The notes: generated by a model from the letters alone, not told the origin. A stretch of 64,000 nt of DNA from Pseudomonadota bacterium (GCA_023460615.1 JAEWPL010000222.1:1-64000), one strand, 5' to 3'. Positions 22,833-32,248 are shown, counted from the first letter of the stretch. Made by a program: numbers and translations.

Positions 22833-23206
22833 TATCTTCTTTCCTCCAACCACTTAATCATATTTTCTCGGTCTTTTGTTTCAACAAGTTCAAAACCAAC
22901 AAATGGACAAAGTTCACAAATGTAAATGTGTGTTCCGTTATATTCTTCGTGTGTCATACAACTTTCTTGACACATAGGACAAATCATATCGCATTGACTA
23001 GCATTAAGAAATTCAATTACTTCTGCTATTATTTCATTACATTTTGCAATATGTTCGTTAGTGTCGCTTAATTCGTCTAACACCTCTTGTAAATAACTTA
23101 ATGCCATTTTTACAAACTTCTTGTTGTCTGCTTTTTCGTTAATTTCTTTTAATAAAATATCTTTTAACTCTTCTAGGTTGTTAATATCTTCATATTTATA
23201 TTTCAT
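22832..23206 (-). CDS. Zinc-ribbon protein (124 aa)
   Basis: CPMCQESC and CELCPF form a zinc-ribbon-like pair (about residues 76-105), preceded by helices. Nucleic-acid or protein binding is possible. No family recognised. Confidence 0.74.
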   Translation of the reverse strand: MKYKYEDINNLEELKDILLKEINEKADNKKFVKMALSYLQEVLDELSDTNEHIAKCNEIIAEVIEFLNASQCDMICPMCQESCMTHEEYNGTHIYICELCPFVGFELVETKDRENMIKWLEERR

Positions 23207-23217
23207 AATATTTCCTC

Positions 23218-23487
23218 CTAATCTTTCTTACTCTTAACACTTGACTTATCTAATTCGTCTAATGCTCTGCTAAACATAAATTCTAATAATTCTAATGCAC
23301 TTAATACACTATCGTATGTATTGAATTTTCCACTAAATAATTCCTTTTTATTTAATACAATAGTTAAACAATAATTATTTGCCCCTCTATTAATATATGC
23401 AAGTTTCCAATTCTTATACTTCAATACACTTTCATTAAGTGATTTAATCTTTTCTTCTATTATTTGTAATTTTTCTCTCGGTGTCAT
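23218..23487 (-). CDS. Unrecognised 89-residue protein, first after promoter copy 2
   Basis: Helix, two strands, helix; basic tail. The ribosome binding site AGGAGGTGG lies between promoter copy 2 and the start. Confidence 0.7.
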   Translation of the reverse strand: MTPREKLQIIEEKIKSLNESVLKYKNWKLAYINRGANNYCLTIVLNKKELFSGKFNTYDSVLSALELLEFMFSRALDELDKSSVKSKKD

Positions 23488-23514
23488 TTTTAACCACCTC
23501 CTTTTTACACTTAT

Positions 23515-23549
23515 ATTATATCATATAAAAATTATATTTAGTAGTTTTT
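23515..23549 (-). promoter_or_regulatory. Phage-specific promoter, copy 2
   Basis: Box AAAAACTACTAAATA, 14 nt, TATAAT preceded by TGA, minus strand. Confidence 0.85.
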
Positions 23550-24153
23550 AAAAATTTTCTAATTCTTTTTTAAAAGTTTCTAACCAACTTTCTTCCCACT
23601 TTGTGCCGTCTTTATATTTAACTGCTATATTATATAGTTCTAAACCATAATTAATTGCGTCGTCGTCATTTTCCCACTCTTGCTCGTCCCTAAAATAATC
23701 TATGGCTCTCCCTACTATTCTATTTACAAGTTCACTAAATGTTTGATAATCTTCGTCCTCTACAAGTTTATTTAATTGTAGGTCTAATATATTAAACCCA
23801 CTTCCCGTATTGACGGGTTGCCACTCATAGAAATCACAAAAATTTTCTAACACTTCTAAATCTTCGCCACCACTTAATTTGCTTAAACTAATATTTTCAA
23901 ATTTTTCTCTAAACATTTGTTCGTGTGCTATTCTTTTTCCATAATCAGTAATATCATATACTTCTTGATTAGGAATTTGCATTATACTATCGTGATATTC
24001 TGCATAAACTTTCCACCTTTGTTCTCCGTCATCTTTGCACTCGTCTAGTTTATTAGATAATAACTCGTGAATTTGCTCCCAATAATGATATGCACTAACC
24101 ATATTGTTGTCTTTATATGCTTGTCTGCATTTATCTATAAGTTCTTGATACAT
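23548..24153 (-). CDS. Unrecognised 201-residue acidic protein
   Basis: Helical, many Trp, Tyr and acidic residues, no motif. Its stop codon touches promoter copy 2. Confidence 0.72.
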   Translation of the reverse strand: MYQELIDKCRQAYKDNNMVSAYHYWEQIHELLSNKLDECKDDGEQRWKVYAEYHDSIMQIPNQEVYDITDYGKRIAHEQMFREKFENISLSKLSGGEDLEVLENFCDFYEWQPVNTGSGFNILDLQLNKLVEDEDYQTFSELVNRIVGRAIDYFRDEQEWENDDDAINYGLELYNIAVKYKDGTKWEESWLETFKKELENF

Positions 24154-24190
24154 AATTATTCCTCCTTATTATTGCAATAGAGAGTAATGG

Positions 24191-24682
24191 CTATTTTACC
24201 ATTACTTCTCTAACTACATTTAATACTTCTTCTTGTGTAGGTATTCTTCTAACATTGTAATATAAATCTTTAACATTTTTAGAAATTTCATAACAAATAT
24301 TGAATAGTTGTATTTCTTTATAACCACTAATATTTACTACTAATTCATATTCTCCTAATACATTATCGTCAGTACCTACTAACATAATCTTTAAACCATT
24401 TTCGGTATCTTTAACACCAACACCAACTAATGTTGCTAATGGCTCATAATCTTCTTCGTTATCGTCGTTATCTTCATATTCTTCGTCAAATAATTCTTCA
24501 ATTTCTTCTTCATAGTAATCGTTAATATTATCTCCATAAGTATTTTCTACTAACTCATACACTTCAAAATCTTCTCCTCTCATTTCTTTGTTGTATCTTA
24601 ATTCTTCTTGAATATAAGTACCACAACTTTCTTTTGTTTCATATTCTGCAACTGCATTGCCTTTGTAATAAACTTTAAACAT
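24191..24682 (-). CDS. Unrecognised 163-residue acidic protein, first after promoter copy 3
   Basis: N-terminal FKVYYKGNAVAEYETKES, a Glu/Asp-rich centre, and the C-terminal element YNVRRIPTQEEVLNVV shared with 22539-22832. Confidence 0.72.
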   Translation of the reverse strand: MFKVYYKGNAVAEYETKESCGTYIQEELRYNKEMRGEDFEVYELVENTYGDNINDYYEEEIEELFDEEYEDNDDNEEDYEPLATLVGVGVKDTENGLKIMLVGTDDNVLGEYELVVNISGYKEIQLFNICYEISKNVKDLYYNVRRIPTQEEVLNVVREVMVK

Positions 24683-24729
24683 TTCTTTTCCTCCTTAATT
24701 TTATTAATGTTTCTTTATTTTACAATTAT

Positions 24730-24764
24730 ATTATATCATACAATTTAATTATTTAGTAGTTTTT
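24730..24764 (-). promoter_or_regulatory. Phage-specific promoter, copy 3
   Basis: Box AAAAACTACTAAATA, 14 nt, TATAAT preceded by TGA, minus strand. Confidence 0.85.
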
Positions 24765-25635
24765 CAATAAATTTCTCGTCATTGTGTAGGTCGTGTAGTA
24801 ATGTATCAATACACTCTCCAATACTTCCAAATGTATCGTCATAAATATTATCTACATAATTACCCTCATTATCAATAAATTCAATTTCAAACCAATTACC
24901 TAACATAAAACATAATTTACCACTCTCAACTGCTTTATAGCACTCGTCGTTGTTTCTAACATAGTATCTAATTATATCGTCATAGTTTCGTGTATTTATA
25001 TCTCCGTCAGTATATTCACATTTTAACTCTCCACGGCTACAACACCAAATACTACCATATTTGCATATACCTAGTTCATAACTATAACCATAATGAAAGA
25101 AGTCCATATCTTGATTATTTAATAATGATTTGTCTAGTGTAATAATTACACTATCTTTTAATTTTTCTCTTTCTGCTATTTCTTCGTCAGTATAATAATG
25201 AAAACCAACCCAATGCGTTTCGTCATACCACTTTGTAAATATTGCATAGTCCATATTTGATAAAACTATTTCTAATGGCTTACTTAAATCTAAATTCTTT
25301 AATGTAGTATTTAAAGTATATAAATCGTTTTCTTCTTCGTTGCCTACATATAAAGTCATATAAATATGGTCTACATATTCTTGCCCTAATTCTTCGTTCC
25401 AACAAAAACCTATTTGGCTACCCGTATAATTTCCATTATAAAAGTAATCTCCAATTCCAAAACCAAAATCTAAACTATCAAAATCTAATTCTATTGATTT
25501 ATTGTTGTCTTTATTTCTAATTATTAATTTTTTAGTATTAAGTCTTTTTTGTTCTTCTTCCCAACATTTATCACAATATGCACTTTCATAGTCCTCTTTT
25601 GTTTTTCCACAATTAAAGCATATTTCTTTATTCAT
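24745..25635 (-). CDS. 296-residue protein with N-terminal zinc finger
   Basis: ICFNCGKTKEDYESAYCDKCWEEEQ at residues 5-29 is a CxxC-CxxC zinc finger. The remainder is an acidic, Tyr-rich beta protein with no recognised fold. The 3' end overlaps promoter copy 3. Confidence 0.75.
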   Translation of the reverse strand: MNKEICFNCGKTKEDYESAYCDKCWEEEQKRLNTKKLIIRNKDNNKSIELDFDSLDFGFGIGDYFYNGNYTGSQIGFCWNEELGQEYVDHIYMTLYVGNEEENDLYTLNTTLKNLDLSKPLEIVLSNMDYAIFTKWYDETHWVGFHYYTDEEIAEREKLKDSVIITLDKSLLNNQDMDFFHYGYSYELGICKYGSIWCCSRGELKCEYTDGDINTRNYDDIIRYYVRNNDECYKAVESGKLCFMLGNWFEIEFIDNEGNYVDNIYDDTFGSIGECIDTLLHDLHNDEKFIEKLLNN

Positions 25636-25637
25636 TA

Positions 25638-25910
25638 TTATAACCTCCTAAAATCTAATATTCCTACATATACATTGCCGTCTTTTATTTCTGCTATAAA
25701 ATCTTCGGTAGTCATTAAACCCTCATACCAATTTAATACATAACCATTGCCATATAACCTAGTATAATCTCCTATAATGTCAATTTCTCCGTCGTCATAC
25801 TTTTCTGCATAAGCAATATAATGTTTTATTGCTTTATCTATCATATTTAATTGCTCGTTTGTTAACTCTGCTTTTAAAATATGATAATCTTTACAATTTT
25901 TTAGTCCCAT
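25638..25910 (-). CDS. Unrecognised 90-residue protein
   Basis: Helical first half, strands in the second (GYVLNWYEG, VYVGILDFR). No family recognised. Confidence 0.68.
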   Translation of the reverse strand: MGLKNCKDYHILKAELTNEQLNMIDKAIKHYIAYAEKYDDGEIDIIGDYTRLYGNGYVLNWYEGLMTTEDFIAEIKDGNVYVGILDFRRL

Positions 25911-26236
25911 ATATTAATCTCCTCCACAACTTTTTTGTTATAGAATTTCATATATCTATCTAACCAAGTTTCAACTTCGTCGGTATATAAATTGTCTTTC
26001 TTTAATTCCCAAACTAAATTCTCATAATCTATTAAGTTTTGGTCGTTAATATTTTCTCCTATATATTCGTCAATTTCATTAAGTTTATCATAATGTCTAT
26101 CTAATTTCTCTACAAGTTCACTTGCAAGAGTGATAAGTTCCTCACAAATTTTCTTGTAATTGTTATCACTCTCACAATTTTCAAACTCGTCTTGTAAATC
26201 ATATAATTTAATTTCAATATTATGTAAACTATTCAT
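25901..26236 (-). CDS. Unrecognised 111-residue helical protein
   Basis: All-helical and acidic, probably coiled coil. It overlaps the next gene by 10 nt and abuts the PcfJ-like gene upstream. Confidence 0.68.
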   Translation of the reverse strand: MNSLHNIEIKLYDLQDEFENCESDNNYKKICEELITLASELVEKLDRHYDKLNEIDEYIGENINDQNLIDYENLVWELKKDNLYTDEVETWLDRYMKFYNKKVVEEINIWD

Positions 26237-27786
26237 TAGAAATTTACCTCCATTTTTCTATATTTAGCAAACTCTTTTAATGCTTGTTGTTCGTTTTCAG
26301 TCGGTTTTCTATTATGTAGTCCTCTTACTTGTACTATTGTGTTATGTCTAACTTCAAATGTTATTAAACTTTCTTCTTTGTCTTTTCTTAAAAAGTAAAT
26401 TAAACACTCTCCGTCAATAACTCTTTTAATATAACTTGCTACACAATGATTTAATGTATCTCCCTCTTTTTTCAAGTCATTACTATCTTTTGGTGCTACT
26501 ACACTATAAAATTTTCCTTTATATTCTTTAAAATCTTTATATCTGCTTTTAAATGTTTCTTCATTTTCTTTTTCAACTTTAACATTATGATTTCTACTTG
26601 TTATATCGTGTGTTTGTTTTAAATAACTTGAATATAATGTCGGCTTAATATCGTCTTGTTTACACATTCTCAAATAATCTCTTAATTCACTTACAAAATC
26701 TCTAACTCTATTATAACCTTGATTTATTGTTTCATTAATTACATAATTTGAGAATTTACCAAATGAATAATTATCTTTAAATACTTCTTCGTTTGCATAA
26801 CTTGATAATAAAGTTTCTAATAAACTGCCGTTTTTATTATAGTAATAATTATTATTATAATTTATATTATAAAATTGTAAATCTTCTTCATAGTGTTTCA
26901 TTTCGTCAATAGTTTCAAACCACTCACTTTCAGTTTTGTTTATACCATAAGTTTCGTTCTTTTTACCACCAATATAATCTCTATTATCAAATAATGTTCT
27001 AATAACACCTCTTTCAACTGCTTTATTATAAGTTTCTTGTGATACACCTATAATTTTATAGATAGGTAGTGCTTGTTCTAAATTTAGTTTTAATAAATCG
27101 TCCATTATTTCTTTTGGAGATGTTTTCAATATAATTTCAAAAGATTTATTACATAGATTTCTTTCTCTTAATTCTCTTAAATCATATCTTCCCTCATAAT
27201 TTACACCATATAAAGTATTAACAAACTCTCCGTCTTTTATTCTTTCAAGAGGTTGTAATTCGCTCCGAGAAGTGTTTTCTTCAATAACTTGTTCAGTTTC
27301 TGCAATAAATCTTGCTTGTTTGTCGTCCATAAAACTAATTACTCGTTCTTCTAATAGTTTTGTGTTAAACTTTGTGTTATCTCTATTAATATTATATTTA
27401 TATTTCTTTGTGATAATACTTGCTAATTCATAACTATACCCAACTACTACGGAAATAATATCACTTTTATTGTATATAGTATAAACAATATCGTCCTCTT
27501 CTATATTATCAACTTCAAGTCCCGTAGCAATATCAAATAAACTTTCATTACTTCTTCCGTCATATCTCACAACAACTCTTTTTGATAGAGGTATAAAATT
27601 GCTTGTATACACTCTTTCTACTTCTTTATGCAATTCTTCACTTTTTAATTCAATACTCTTTTGCAATTTTGTTATTTCTTTTTTAATTGCTTGTATCTTT
27701 TCTTCGTTCTTTGAATTTGCATTAATTAAACTTGTTAAGTCGTGTGTTTCTTTCTTATAATAATCTCTTAAATAATTAGTTTCCAT
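26236..27786 (-). CDS. PcfJ-like protein (516 aa)
   Basis: The C-terminal block KKEGDTLNHCVASYIKRV, LIYFLRKDKEESLITFEV and IVQVRGLHNRKPTENE matches the PcfJ-domain pattern (L-x-HCV, then a strand pair, then Q-x-x-G-x-x-N). These proteins occur on conjugative plasmids and phages; the biochemical role is not settled. The N-terminal ~70 residues are coiled coil. The start at 27786 is chosen for AAGAGGAGGT, over an upstream ATG at 27834. Confidence 0.75.
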   Translation of the reverse strand: METNYLRDYYKKETHDLTSLINANSKNEEKIQAIKKEITKLQKSIELKSEELHKEVERVYTSNFIPLSKRVVVRYDGRSNESLFDIATGLEVDNIEEDDIVYTIYNKSDIISVVVGYSYELASIITKKYKYNINRDNTKFNTKLLEERVISFMDDKQARFIAETEQVIEENTSRSELQPLERIKDGEFVNTLYGVNYEGRYDLRELRERNLCNKSFEIILKTSPKEIMDDLLKLNLEQALPIYKIIGVSQETYNKAVERGVIRTLFDNRDYIGGKKNETYGINKTESEWFETIDEMKHYEEDLQFYNINYNNNYYYNKNGSLLETLLSSYANEEVFKDNYSFGKFSNYVINETINQGYNRVRDFVSELRDYLRMCKQDDIKPTLYSSYLKQTHDITSRNHNVKVEKENEETFKSRYKDFKEYKGKFYSVVAPKDSNDLKKEGDTLNHCVASYIKRVIDGECLIYFLRKDKEESLITFEVRHNTIVQVRGLHNRKPTENEQQALKEFAKYRKMEVNF

Positions 27787-27802
27787 AAAATTACCTCCTC
27801 TT

Positions 27803-28351
27803 TTACCATAACACTTCACAACTATTAAGGTCAACTATTTTAAAGTCGTGTCCTCCACAATATTTATGCACTCTATTTCCTTGCTTAAAACCATTTAATA
27901 CTCTTGTTGTCATTTTTTGTCTATAAAACACTTTACCACATTTAACACAAGTTATTTCCCATTTATAATGAATTTCTTTTGTAGGTCTAACCTTGTTTGC
28001 TTTCTCATATATCTTATTAATACTTGTAGTTCTTGTTATGTGATAATCAGTTCTATTATTTACATAACTAGCATAGTATTGCCATTTTGCTTTGTGTCCT
28101 ATTGTATCTTTAAAAGTGTGTAAAATTTCGTGAATAATAGTATTTTTTATATCGTGGTCGTCCCCTATTTCTAGCAACCAACTTGATATATTAATATCTT
28201 GTTTTTCACAACATTGTCCTAGTCTTTTCTTTGCTCTATAATTAATTGTATATCTAATATTATCTTTTAGCATTTTACCTAGTCCAATATCTCTTAATTC
28301 CTTTTCACTTTCTTTTACTAATCTTCTTAATTTTTGATTTAGTGTTTCCAT
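27803..28351 (-). CDS. SprT-like zinc metalloprotein (182 aa)
   Basis: TIIHEILHTF gives the HExxH active site (H74, E75, H78) with the usual downstream GHKAKW. A C-terminal zinc ribbon (CVKCGKVFYR and YCGGHDF) completes the SprT/SPRTN-like architecture. Family members cleave DNA-protein crosslinks; the phage substrate is unknown. First gene after promoter copy 4. Confidence 0.85.
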   Translation of the reverse strand: METLNQKLRRLVKESEKELRDIGLGKMLKDNIRYTINYRAKKRLGQCCEKQDINISSWLLEIGDDHDIKNTIIHEILHTFKDTIGHKAKWQYYASYVNNRTDYHITRTTSINKIYEKANKVRPTKEIHYKWEITCVKCGKVFYRQKMTTRVLNGFKQGNRVHKYCGGHDFKIVDLNSCEVLW

Positions 28352-28394
28352 AATATACCTCCTATAAAAAGTCTTTCTTTCTTTTTACACTTAT

Positions 28395-28429
28395 ATTATA
28401 TCACATAAAATCAGTATTTAGTAGTTTTT
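28395..28429 (-). promoter_or_regulatory. Phage-specific promoter, copy 4
   Basis: Box AAAAACTACTAAATA, 14 nt, TATAAT preceded by TGA, minus strand. Confidence 0.85.
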
Positions 28430-28441
28430 TAAAAATTTCTC

Positions 28442-28690
28442 TTAACTAATTAAGATAAAATTTTCATTTTCTTTAACACTACTACCAATGTTTTCATTAA
28501 TTAAATCTACTATCATATTATTTTCTTTTTCTCCGTTATTTTCAACAAGTTCACAAAACCAAGCATTATGTACTCCATTTAATTCGTCGTCGTTTCCTAA
28601 AAATACTCTTATTTTAGACAAATCTAACCCTTGTTCTTCTAATTTTAGTGCCACTTCTAATATGCTTTGCATAGTTAATTGTGTATTCAT
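28442..28690 (-). CDS. Unrecognised 82-residue protein
   Basis: Starts MNTQLTMQSILEVALKLEEQ; a helix followed by KIRVFLGNDDELNG, a small alpha/beta fold. Its start overlaps the upstream stop (TAATG). Confidence 0.68.
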   Translation of the reverse strand: MNTQLTMQSILEVALKLEEQGLDLSKIRVFLGNDDELNGVHNAWFCELVENNGEKENNMIVDLINENIGSSVKENENFILIS

Positions 28691-28860
28691 TATTTTTCCT
28701 CCTTTACATTTAATACAAACACTTGTTCACTATCGTTCAAATCAATATATAATTCGTTTTTATCGGTCAAATAAATACTTGCTCCGTTTTCGTATGCTAA
28801 CTCCTCAATGTGTTCTGCTATAATCTCATATAAATTATTCATTAATTGTTCTTTTATCAT
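28690..28860 (-). CDS. 56-residue protein
   Basis: Reading MIKEQLMNNLYEIIAEHIEE and onward, ending NVKEEK; a helix then beta strands (ASIYLTDKNELYIDL). It fills the gap between two genes, with stop and start overlapping at 28690. Function unknown. Confidence 0.6.
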   Translation of the reverse strand: MIKEQLMNNLYEIIAEHIEELAYENGASIYLTDKNELYIDLNDSEQVFVLNVKEEK

Positions 28861-28861
28861 T

Positions 28862-29092
28862 TTAATCACTTTCCTTATTATTATTTAATTCGTCGTCAAT
28901 TACCATTTCAACCTTGTCTATGTATTTATTTAGAAATTCAAGTCCAAATTCAATTTGGTCTATCGTTATCTCTTTTTTAAAAATATCTTCAAAATATTCA
29001 ATATCGTCATTAATGTCGTTTACATATTCATTATAAACTGCACATAATATTGCTTTCACTTTTTCTTTTGTTATTTCTTTATTATCAAACAT
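28862..29092 (-). CDS. Unrecognised 76-residue acidic helical protein
   Basis: Helical, Glu/Asp rich, no motif. One nucleotide from the next start. Confidence 0.68.
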   Translation of the reverse strand: MFDNKEITKEKVKAILCAVYNEYVNDINDDIEYFEDIFKKEITIDQIEFGLEFLNKYIDKVEMVIDDELNNNKESD

Positions 29093-29094
29093 AA

Positions 29095-29442
29095 CTATTC
29101 CTCCTCGTTATCACTAAACATATCTAAAAAGTCTAATGCTTGATAATTATAAAAACCAGTTAATTCTCTCAATTTATCATAATAATCAAAATTGTCCTCT
29201 TTTTGTGATAATTCGTCTAGTGCTTTCATTAAACCATTTTCAAGGAGTTCTACATAATTAATATCTAGTTCATGTCCTAACTCTTGCATTAATTCTACCC
29301 CAGTTTCATTGCCAACTTGACTATAAATGTCTAATGGTGCAATTAGTTTATCAAAACACTCTATTATTTTCTTTTCTTTAATTTTATAAATATTCATATT
29401 GCTATCAATTACAATGCTATATGGCTCATTTAAAGTTGTCAT
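29095..29442 (-). CDS. Unrecognised 115-residue acidic protein
   Basis: Beta hairpin at the N-terminus (YSIVIDSNMNIYKI), acidic helices after. No family recognised. Confidence 0.7.
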   Translation of the reverse strand: MTTLNEPYSIVIDSNMNIYKIKEKKIIECFDKLIAPLDIYSQVGNETGVELMQELGHELDINYVELLENGLMKALDELSQKEDNFDYYDKLRELTGFYNYQALDFLDMFSDNEEE

Positions 29443-29443
29443 A

Positions 29444-29707
29444 TTATTTACCCCCTTTGGCTAATTTTTCTAACTTTTCAGTATCAAACATTATGTTTTT
29501 AAATAAAACATTTTCTTTTGTTTTTTTGGTATCTACTATATCAATATAATCACTTTTAGATATATCGGTATTACTTGTAAGGTCAAGAATATGTTTTTTG
29601 CCGTTTTCTTCTTCTATAATCATTACACCTTGTTTACTTTCATAACCTCTTTCGTGATTTTTATTTACCATAATTACATTTTTCTTTGTTTTAACTTCCT
29701 TAATCAT
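29444..29707 (-). CDS. Unrecognised 87-residue basic protein
   Basis: Basic and beta-rich, unlike most of its acidic neighbours. It follows a long hairpin (29737-29800) that may lie in its leader. Confidence 0.7.
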   Translation of the reverse strand: MIKEVKTKKNVIMVNKNHERGYESKQGVMIIEEENGKKHILDLTSNTDISKSDYIDIVDTKKTKENVLFKNIMFDTEKLEKLAKGGK

Positions 29708-29736
29708 TTCTTTATTCCTCCCCGTGTTATATTACC

Positions 29737-29800
29737 CTTATGGACTTTGTGAATAGCACTACACGGAACGGAGCATAATGCTACTCACAAAACCCATAAG
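29737..29800 (-). ncRNA. Long hairpin in the 110-nt gap between two genes
   Basis: CTTATGG/CCATAAG, a one-base mismatch, then about 13 further pairs (TTTGTGAGTAGCA with TGCTATTCACAAA) around a 20-nt loop. It is flanked on both sides by AACACGG. It could be an RNA regulator, a processing site or an attenuator ahead of 29444-29707. Confidence 0.5.
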
Positions 29801-29816
29801 AGTTTTGTTTGCCGTG

Positions 29817-30065
29817 TTATAACCAACGGCTCTTTGCTTTCTTAATACCTACGACAAAACCATATTTGCCACTCTTTACTATATAAGAATTTTGTTTTAC
29901 TCTTATTAAAAATTCATTATGTTTTCCTTGTTTTTGGCTCTTTTTGTCGTGTTTTAAGACTAATTTTGTTAATTTTCTGCACATTTTATCAAATTTTCTT
30001 CTGCTTTTGATTTCTTGCATATCAATTAATTTTAGTGTGTTTATGGCTCTTATTTCCATAATCAT
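29817..30065 (-). CDS. Small basic protein (82 aa)
   Basis: Very Lys/Arg rich (RRKFDKMCRKLTKLVLKHDK), possibly nucleic-acid binding. The start at 30065 fits the AGGAAGTGAT site; ATGs at 30074 and 30059 are alternatives. First gene after promoter copy 5. Confidence 0.68.
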   Translation of the reverse strand: MIMEIRAINTLKLIDMQEIKSRRKFDKMCRKLTKLVLKHDKKSQKQGKHNEFLIRVKQNSYIVKSGKYGFVVGIKKAKSRWL

Positions 30066-30091
30066 AACTATCACTTCCTTATTACATACTC

Positions 30092-30126
30092 ATTATACCA
30101 TACCAATTATATATTTAGTAGTTTTT
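30092..30126 (-). promoter_or_regulatory. Phage-specific promoter, copy 5
   Basis: Box AAAAACTACTAAATA, 14 nt, TATAAT preceded by TGG, minus strand. Confidence 0.84.
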
Positions 30127-31219
30127 AGAAAATTCTTTTTAATAAATTGCAATGTTCTACTTGCTCTATTCCTACTAAACCAATTTCACTGCAACAATTA
30201 TCAGTTCTATTCCATACATAAGCATATAATTGTTTTTCTTTTATATCTGCTCTATCACTTCCCCACTCTTCCTCGTGGCTACTAACATATAACATAGTAT
30301 ATAATTGCCCTATATTAGTATCGTTATATACAATATGATAAACATAAGCATTATATTCTTTTTCAAATTCGTTTATTGCTTTGATTAACTCAGTTTCTTT
30401 TTTTTGTATTTCTCTTATCATATATCTATCACTTATATATAACTTTTCACTAAATCGTGGCTCTAAACCTAACAACTCAATTCTTGCTTTGCTTTCTTCC
30501 ACTTGCTTTTGTGTAGGCTTATATTCTCTTGTAGGAACGGCTTTTACTTTAATATCTTTACCTATTGCTTTTGCTAAACAATATGCTTTCTTATAGTCCA
30601 TAGTTTCAAGTATGCTATTATTTTCACTATAATAAAAACTGCCGTTTGTACCTTTTGGCTTAACATAACCATAGGTATCACTATATAAATAGTATTTTCC
30701 CTTGTGTTTTTCTTCTAAATAACCAATAAATACATTATAATATTCTTCCAATACTTCCATAACTCTTGCTTTCTCGTTGTTATATTCTTCGGCTCTATAA
30801 TATATTTTGCTTTTATTATCTTTACTTTCCCACTCTAAAATATAATCATAGTTGCCACTCTCTATTTCAGTTTGTGTTATAGGAGTGTGTAGGCTACTTA
30901 TTTGCTCTCCTAAACAATAAGAGGTATATTTCATAGTGGCTAAATCGTATAAACAATATTCCTTGCCGTATTTTTCTTGCATATAATCTCTTGTTTTTAA
31001 TACTGCATAATTCCACTCATAACAACTATTATTAAGTTGTAAATTTCCACCACTAATATCTTTTAATAAATAAAGCATTTTTTCTTTATAACTCATATCT
31101 GCTTTTCCGTATTCCCACTTTCCAAATGTTAAAGGTCGAACATTACTACAAGCACTTGTAATAAATATTTTACCCTCTTTTGGCTTTCTTGTTATACATT
31201 TTACCTTTTCATAACTCAT
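30125..31219 (-). CDS. Unrecognised 364-residue protein
   Basis: Tyr- and Lys-rich mixed protein with PTREYKPTQKQVEESKARIELLGLEPRFSEK-type linker segments. No catalytic motif recognised. It overlaps the upstream gene by 4 nt, and its stop lies in promoter copy 5. Confidence 0.74.
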   Translation of the reverse strand: MSYEKVKCITRKPKEGKIFITSACSNVRPLTFGKWEYGKADMSYKEKMLYLLKDISGGNLQLNNSCYEWNYAVLKTRDYMQEKYGKEYCLYDLATMKYTSYCLGEQISSLHTPITQTEIESGNYDYILEWESKDNKSKIYYRAEEYNNEKARVMEVLEEYYNVFIGYLEEKHKGKYYLYSDTYGYVKPKGTNGSFYYSENNSILETMDYKKAYCLAKAIGKDIKVKAVPTREYKPTQKQVEESKARIELLGLEPRFSEKLYISDRYMIREIQKKETELIKAINEFEKEYNAYVYHIVYNDTNIGQLYTMLYVSSHEEEWGSDRADIKEKQLYAYVWNRTDNCCSEIGLVGIEQVEHCNLLKRIF

Positions 31220-31563
31220 AACAATTCCTCCTCAATTAAACTATTGTATGTTACACCCTCATAATCAGTATAAACATTTTTCTCAACTCTGCATTTTGTA
31301 TCAAAATATTTTTTTTGGTCGTTATAGATTTCCATAACCCTATCATAACCTAATATATCAATATATTCTTCTGCATAAGGTCTATGATAATATTCACTAC
31401 AAGCATTAATACAAACACTTGTAAAAATATCTTCTCCATATACCAAACAACTCATAATCATTTCCCTTAAACTTAATTCTTTTAATTTTAGTTTTTGTTC
31501 GTCGGTTAATGTCTTATAACAATTTAAAAATGTTTGTTGCTCTCTTATTTCTTTACTATTCAT
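31216..31563 (-). CDS. Unrecognised 115-residue helical protein
   Basis: Helical, several Cys and Tyr residues, no motif. First gene after promoter copy 6. Confidence 0.7.
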   Translation of the reverse strand: MNSKEIREQQTFLNCYKTLTDEQKLKLKELSLREMIMSCLVYGEDIFTSVCINACSEYYHRPYAEEYIDILGYDRVMEIYNDQKKYFDTKCRVEKNVYTDYEGVTYNSLIEEELL

Positions 31564-31592
31564 ACATAGTCCTCCTTTGTCTTTACACCTAT

Positions 31593-31627
31593 ATTATAAC
31601 ATATAGTTTTGGTATTTAGTAGTTTTT
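31593..31627 (-). promoter_or_regulatory. Phage-specific promoter, copy 6
   Basis: Box AAAAACTACTAAATA, 14 nt, TATAAT preceded by TGT, minus strand. Confidence 0.84.
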
Positions 31628-31967
31628 AGTTAATTTTTGCATTTAAAATTTCATTTTTTATTTTATTAATTTCTTCTGCCGTATATTCGTTGCAAATCTC
31701 CTCGTTTGATATAATAGTATCACAAACACCTTGTCTTAATGTTTTATAGTCAAATGGCTCTCCAGTATATTCTCCTATCATAAAAAACCAAGTTGCATAA
31801 CCAAGTCCAAAACAAATGTTTGCCAATTCATAACTATAATTTGCTCCAATATATGCTAGTGTGCCGTGTATTTTCGTGTCTTCTGCATAATCAATTTCGG
31901 CTTGTAAATCTGCTAATTCTCTTTTAAATATATCACAATTCAGTAAAAACTTGTCTTTTGCTTTCAT
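31626..31967 (-). CDS. Unrecognised 113-residue protein
   Basis: The start at 31967 (MKAKDKF) follows AGAGGTAATT. The centre (LAYIGANYSYELANICFGLGYATWFFMIG) is hydrophobic enough for a buried or membrane helix. No family. Confidence 0.7.
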   Translation of the reverse strand: MKAKDKFLLNCDIFKRELADLQAEIDYAEDTKIHGTLAYIGANYSYELANICFGLGYATWFFMIGEYTGEPFDYKTLRQGVCDTIISNEEICNEYTAEEINKIKNEILNAKIN

Positions 31968-31969
31968 AA

Positions 31970-32248
31970 TTACCTCTCCCAATATTCTCTAATTCTAATG
32001 ACAACACCCTTTAATTCAGTATGATAATACACCTTTTCGGCTCTTAAATTCTTGATAGTATCATACGACTTAATGCTATTGTTAAATCTCACAAATTCCT
32101 TGTTAAATGGTACAATATAATAATCACAAGTAATAATTTTTTCGGTCGTACCCTTTGCTCTTGCTACTCGTTTATTATACTTAAATTCAAGGTATAAATT
32201 GCTTGTATCAAATAAATATATAATATTCTTTAATTGTTGCATATACAA
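31970..32248 (-). CDS. Unrecognised 92-residue basic protein
   Basis: Beta-rich and basic (FKYNKRVARAKGTTEKI), no motif. Confidence 0.68.
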   Translation of the reverse strand: MYMQQLKNIIYLFDTSNLYLEFKYNKRVARAKGTTEKIITCDYYIVPFNKEFVRFNNSIKSYDTIKNLRAEKVYYHTELKGVVIRIREYWER

